Shown: in pieces, positions 62,186 through 64,000 of the stretch
Layout of the letters: each line of letters starts with the position of its first letter
How positions within the stretch are numbered: the stretch's first letter is position 1
NCBI GenBank assembly: GCA_964523145.1
Contig: CAZFYB010000006.1
Location: 6,453 to 70,452 of the forward strand
Reading direction: 5' to 3'
DNA: 64,000 nucleotides
Origin: Microsaccharimonas sp964523145
Lineage (GTDB): Bacteria > Patescibacteriota > Saccharimonadia > Saccharimonadales > Saccharimonadaceae
Made by a program: the position numbers and the translations under genes
Notes under the pieces: model-generated
The model's input: only the letters and a program-made list of their open reading frames with translations
Databases searched by the model: none
Told to the model about the DNA's origin: nothing

Positions 62186-62470
62186 TCAGCGATTGCGGCG
62201 CCGGACGATCTCATCGAATAGACACTGTGTTTTCGCCATATCTTCGACAAATTCATCGATCTTGTCAGGGCGAAACCCGCTCCAGTGATCCCCAAAAGGC
62301 GTCACTACGACTGGAGCCTGATCGTAGCCCAGCTCTTTGGTATGCCTGAGCGCTTCAGGATCGTTTTTCATATCGAACACCTCATACTCGAAGCCTTTGG
62401 CATCGAGTGCGCGAAACGTTGACGTGCACTGAACGCACGATGGCTTCACATACACCCTCAATTTATTCAT
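62186..62470 (-). CDS. nrdH: NrdH-like redoxin
   Basis: A 94-residue glutaredoxin-like protein with CVQC (residues 12-15), TAPVVV-like QAPVVVT, and WSGFRPDKI (near 63-71), the NrdH signature. NrdH supplies electrons to class Ib ribonucleotide reductase from thioredoxin reductase. No nrdE/F are in the window. Typical of Actinobacteria and Firmicutes. Confidence 0.85.
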   Translation of the reverse strand: MNKLRVYVKPSCVQCTSTFRALDAKGFEYEVFDMKNDPEALRHTKELGYDQAPVVVTPFGDHWSGFRPDKIDEFVEDMAKTQCLFDEIVRRRNR

Positions 62471-62559
62471 CTGCTCTACTCTCTTGTAGCTGTTCGGTTG
62501 GCAATTACCTAACTAATACAATTATGAGCAAGGCCTGCGTAAATGCAAACATGAGCGCC

Positions 62560-63294
62560 TTAGTGGCGCTCGTGCGAAATCCGATACAACTCTTCCAAAG
62601 CAACCCCCGCAATATCGCGCACAAACAAATGCCTTCGCGATGCTTCGAGTTTATCTACCCAAAAATCAAAACGGTGCTCTTGGTTGGTTTTCACTGCCCT
62701 AGCAGTTCGCTGCAAGCTCGTTGCTCGAAGAACACCAAGCGTATCAATAATGCGCTCAATGCGCTGCTCACCACTTGTGTAATCAATAAGTTCACGTTTT
62801 CCAAGGCGGTCATCGTTTTCGGTCTCGGCAAATTGCTCAGTTTCCAAATAACGGGTCATGGCGGTAAAGGTGGCGATTGTCGTATTGTCATGCTCCCAGT
62901 CTTCTGTAGGAAAAATAGTCGCAAAGCTCGCAAGATTATGCGGCGCCAGCGCATTCATCGATTCTAAAAATGACTCCGTGTAATAAAGTTCATTCACAGC
63001 GTTCCCGGCATATTCTTCAAAACTGCGGACAACCGAACGCAAAGCTTCTGGTGCATCTGCTTTATACCTGCGTTGATGAGCATACACTTCGTCTAAATGC
63101 CGCAACGTTGGATTGCTTTGGCCTTCTCGGCCAATTAAAGTAGTAGCTCTTGATGCCTCCTCGTTACTTTGAGGATAAAACCCAGCCTGCTCTTTAATAG
63201 CCTTCACTCGTTCAGGGCGGCTTAAAACAGAAATTCGACCATCTTTTTCAATTTGGTCGATTGCATCTTGTATGGATATAATTTCAGCCGTCAT
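62560..63294 (-). CDS. Hypothetical protein
   Basis: A 244-residue soluble, helix-rich, charged protein. No recognised domain. It lies two bases after the 63297-63707 gene and is cotranscribed with it. Confidence 0.6.
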   Translation of the reverse strand: MTAEIISIQDAIDQIEKDGRISVLSRPERVKAIKEQAGFYPQSNEEASRATTLIGREGQSNPTLRHLDEVYAHQRRYKADAPEALRSVVRSFEEYAGNAVNELYYTESFLESMNALAPHNLASFATIFPTEDWEHDNTTIATFTAMTRYLETEQFAETENDDRLGKRELIDYTSGEQRIERIIDTLGVLRATSLQRTARAVKTNQEHRFDFWVDKLEASRRHLFVRDIAGVALEELYRISHERH

Positions 63295-63296
63295 GG

Positions 63297-63707
63297 TTAA
63301 AACCGGTTTTTTACTTCTTGTTGAGCTTTATAGCGAGCAGCAGCTTCAAGTTCGGTCATGCCCGTACGGCGGGCAAGTGCTTCAATTGCAGCCCGGTGTG
63401 CATCTTGAGCAATCTTATCAAAAGTAGCTTGTGCAGCTTCATCTTCCACAATTGGCTCGGAGGTCACCTGTCCGTTCCAAAACGGGTCAGCTTCGCTATC
63501 GCTCACCTCAGGGTACGAACGGCCGCCTCTACGGCTATGGTGAGGTGTTTTCGTCCTATTAGCCACATTCGCAAGTGCCCGGCCTCCTAGGGCTTCGGTA
63601 CGCTCTTTAGCGATGATTTCGCGGGCTTCTGCCGCGCTCTTAAGGTCAACGTCCATAAGACGGTCGAATCGTGCATCTTCTGATGGTGTGTATTCAAAAT
63701 CAGCCAT
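63297..63707 (-). CDS. Hypothetical protein
   Basis: About 136 residues from ATG at 63705-63707 (MADFEYTPSEDARFDRLMD). Charged and helical; the C terminus ARRTGMTELEAAARYKAQQE is coiled-coil-like. TAAAAT (63716-63721, complement) lies 8 bases before the ATG. No family recognised. Confidence 0.6.
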   Translation of the reverse strand: MADFEYTPSEDARFDRLMDVDLKSAAEAREIIAKERTEALGGRALANVANRTKTPHHSRRGGRSYPEVSDSEADPFWNGQVTSEPIVEDEAAQATFDKIAQDAHRAAIEALARRTGMTELEAAARYKAQQEVKNRF

Positions 63708-63715
63708 TTGTATGT

Positions 63716-63744
63716 ATTTTAGCATAAACACCGCTAAAAGTCAA
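63716..63744 (-). promoter_or_regulatory. Promoter with extended -10 (twin of the one at 53990)
   Basis: On the complement: TTGACT (63739-63744), 17 bases, TGC then TAAAAT (63716-63721). Confidence 0.75.
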
Positions 63745-63763
63745 TGTAACAGGGGCCGTGAAA

Positions 63764-63794
63764 ACAAGAAACACCCCCGGGGAAGGGGGGTGTT
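63764..63794 (-). terminator. Terminator of the gene at the right edge
   Basis: AACACCCCC (63770-63778) and GGGGGTGTT (63786-63794), followed on the complement strand by TTTCTTGTTTT. Confidence 0.65.
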
Positions 63795-63879
63795 CCGGCA
63801 CCTGTTTGTTTGCCTTAAGTATAAGAGCAAATAGCCTTAAGCGCAAGCGCTTTTTATGGGTGCAATAGTCTTTTTAGGA

Positions 63880-64000
63880 CTATTTTTTCTTTGAAACGGT
63901 CAAGAAACCGTTGCGTGGGTTTTCTTTAACAATTCGGTCTTCAGGTAGGTCTACTGGTTGACCCTTTGCATTCTTCTCAACTTTTGCGAAGAAGTAGATG
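63880..64000 (-). CDS. Partial gene at the window edge (C terminus)
   Basis: The last 40 codons of a minus-strand frame, ending NGFLTVSKKK and a TAG at 63880-63882, with the stretch VDLPEDRIVKENPRNG. This tail resembles a short CPR hypothetical family, but the start lies outside the window. Confidence 0.55.
   Translation of the reverse strand, partial: IYFFAKVEKNAKGQPVDLPEDRIVKENPRNGFLTVSKKK

Noticed and set aside
1..64000. CRISPR array, rRNA operon, oriC or intact IS
   Set aside because: No regular repeat-spacer pattern, rRNA sequence, DnaA-box cluster or transposase with terminal repeats was seen.

Overview
The window looks like a chromosome segment of a Patescibacteria/CPR organism, most likely Candidatus Saccharibacteria (TM7); this assignment is inferred from gene content, not from an rRNA. 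Grounds: a compact genome with overlapping genes, no biosynthetic operons, a type IV pilus assembly operon (pilB-pilC-pilM-pilN-pilO), several pilin-like prepilins, short versions of housekeeping enzymes (TilS, TsaB), small surface proteins, and some genes that look actinobacterial (a DUF6879 protein, an NrdH redoxin), which fits an epibiont of Actinobacteria. TGA behaves as a normal stop, so this is not an SR1/Gracilibacteria-type code.

Layout. 1-7.5 kb: a DUF192 protein and a membrane protein, then a tight operon with two DUF1704 metallo-carboxypeptidase-like proteins and two ATP-grasp ligases; a third ATP-grasp ligase is translationally coupled to dnaJ. 7.5-24.7 kb: core genes (a six-hairpin glycosidase-like protein, dnaK, a pilin-LamG fusion, an FAD oxidase, grpE, hrcA, gmk, lepA, murJ, ftsH, tilS, bcp) and two cell-envelope membrane enzymes. 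dnaJ, dnaK and hrcA-grpE each carry CIRCE operators placed on top of their promoters, so an HrcA heat-shock circuit is visible in full. 24.9-32.26 kb: an integrated element of about 7.4 kb inserted at the 3' end of a tRNA-Pro(UGG) gene. It has a large serine recombinase, an excisionase-like HTH protein, two HEPN-like proteins, a strongly structured small RNA, a two-helix membrane protein and a fused ABC-ATPase/DUF4435 nuclease resembling a single-gene PARIS/OLD defence protein; it is a candidate defence island. 32.3-50.4 kb: core genes again (EEP phosphatase/nuclease, pgl, rny, tsaB, tsaE, pilus operon, recX, recA, ruvB, ruvA, ruvC, yebC), a lamin-tail surface protein, and a domesticated RAYT-like transposase derivative whose promoter lies inside an 11-bp inverted repeat. 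50.4-64 kb: an SOS-type Y-family polymerase interrupted by a 10-N assembly gap, two more pilins (one with a LamG domain), all three CAT-anticodon tRNAs (elongator Met, initiator fMet, Ile2), an oxidoreductase of the Lpd/MerA family that has lost both redox cysteines, a stand-alone ATP-cone, an SDR, FtsB/DivIC, rdgB, nrdH, and a run of small genes I do not recognise.

A genome-style signal runs through the whole window: for more than twenty genes a clear -10 hexamer (TATAAT/TATACT) lies only 6-10 nt before the start codon, which implies leaderless mRNAs. I used this to choose several starts. I see no rRNA, CRISPR array, replication origin or insertion sequence with intact ends.
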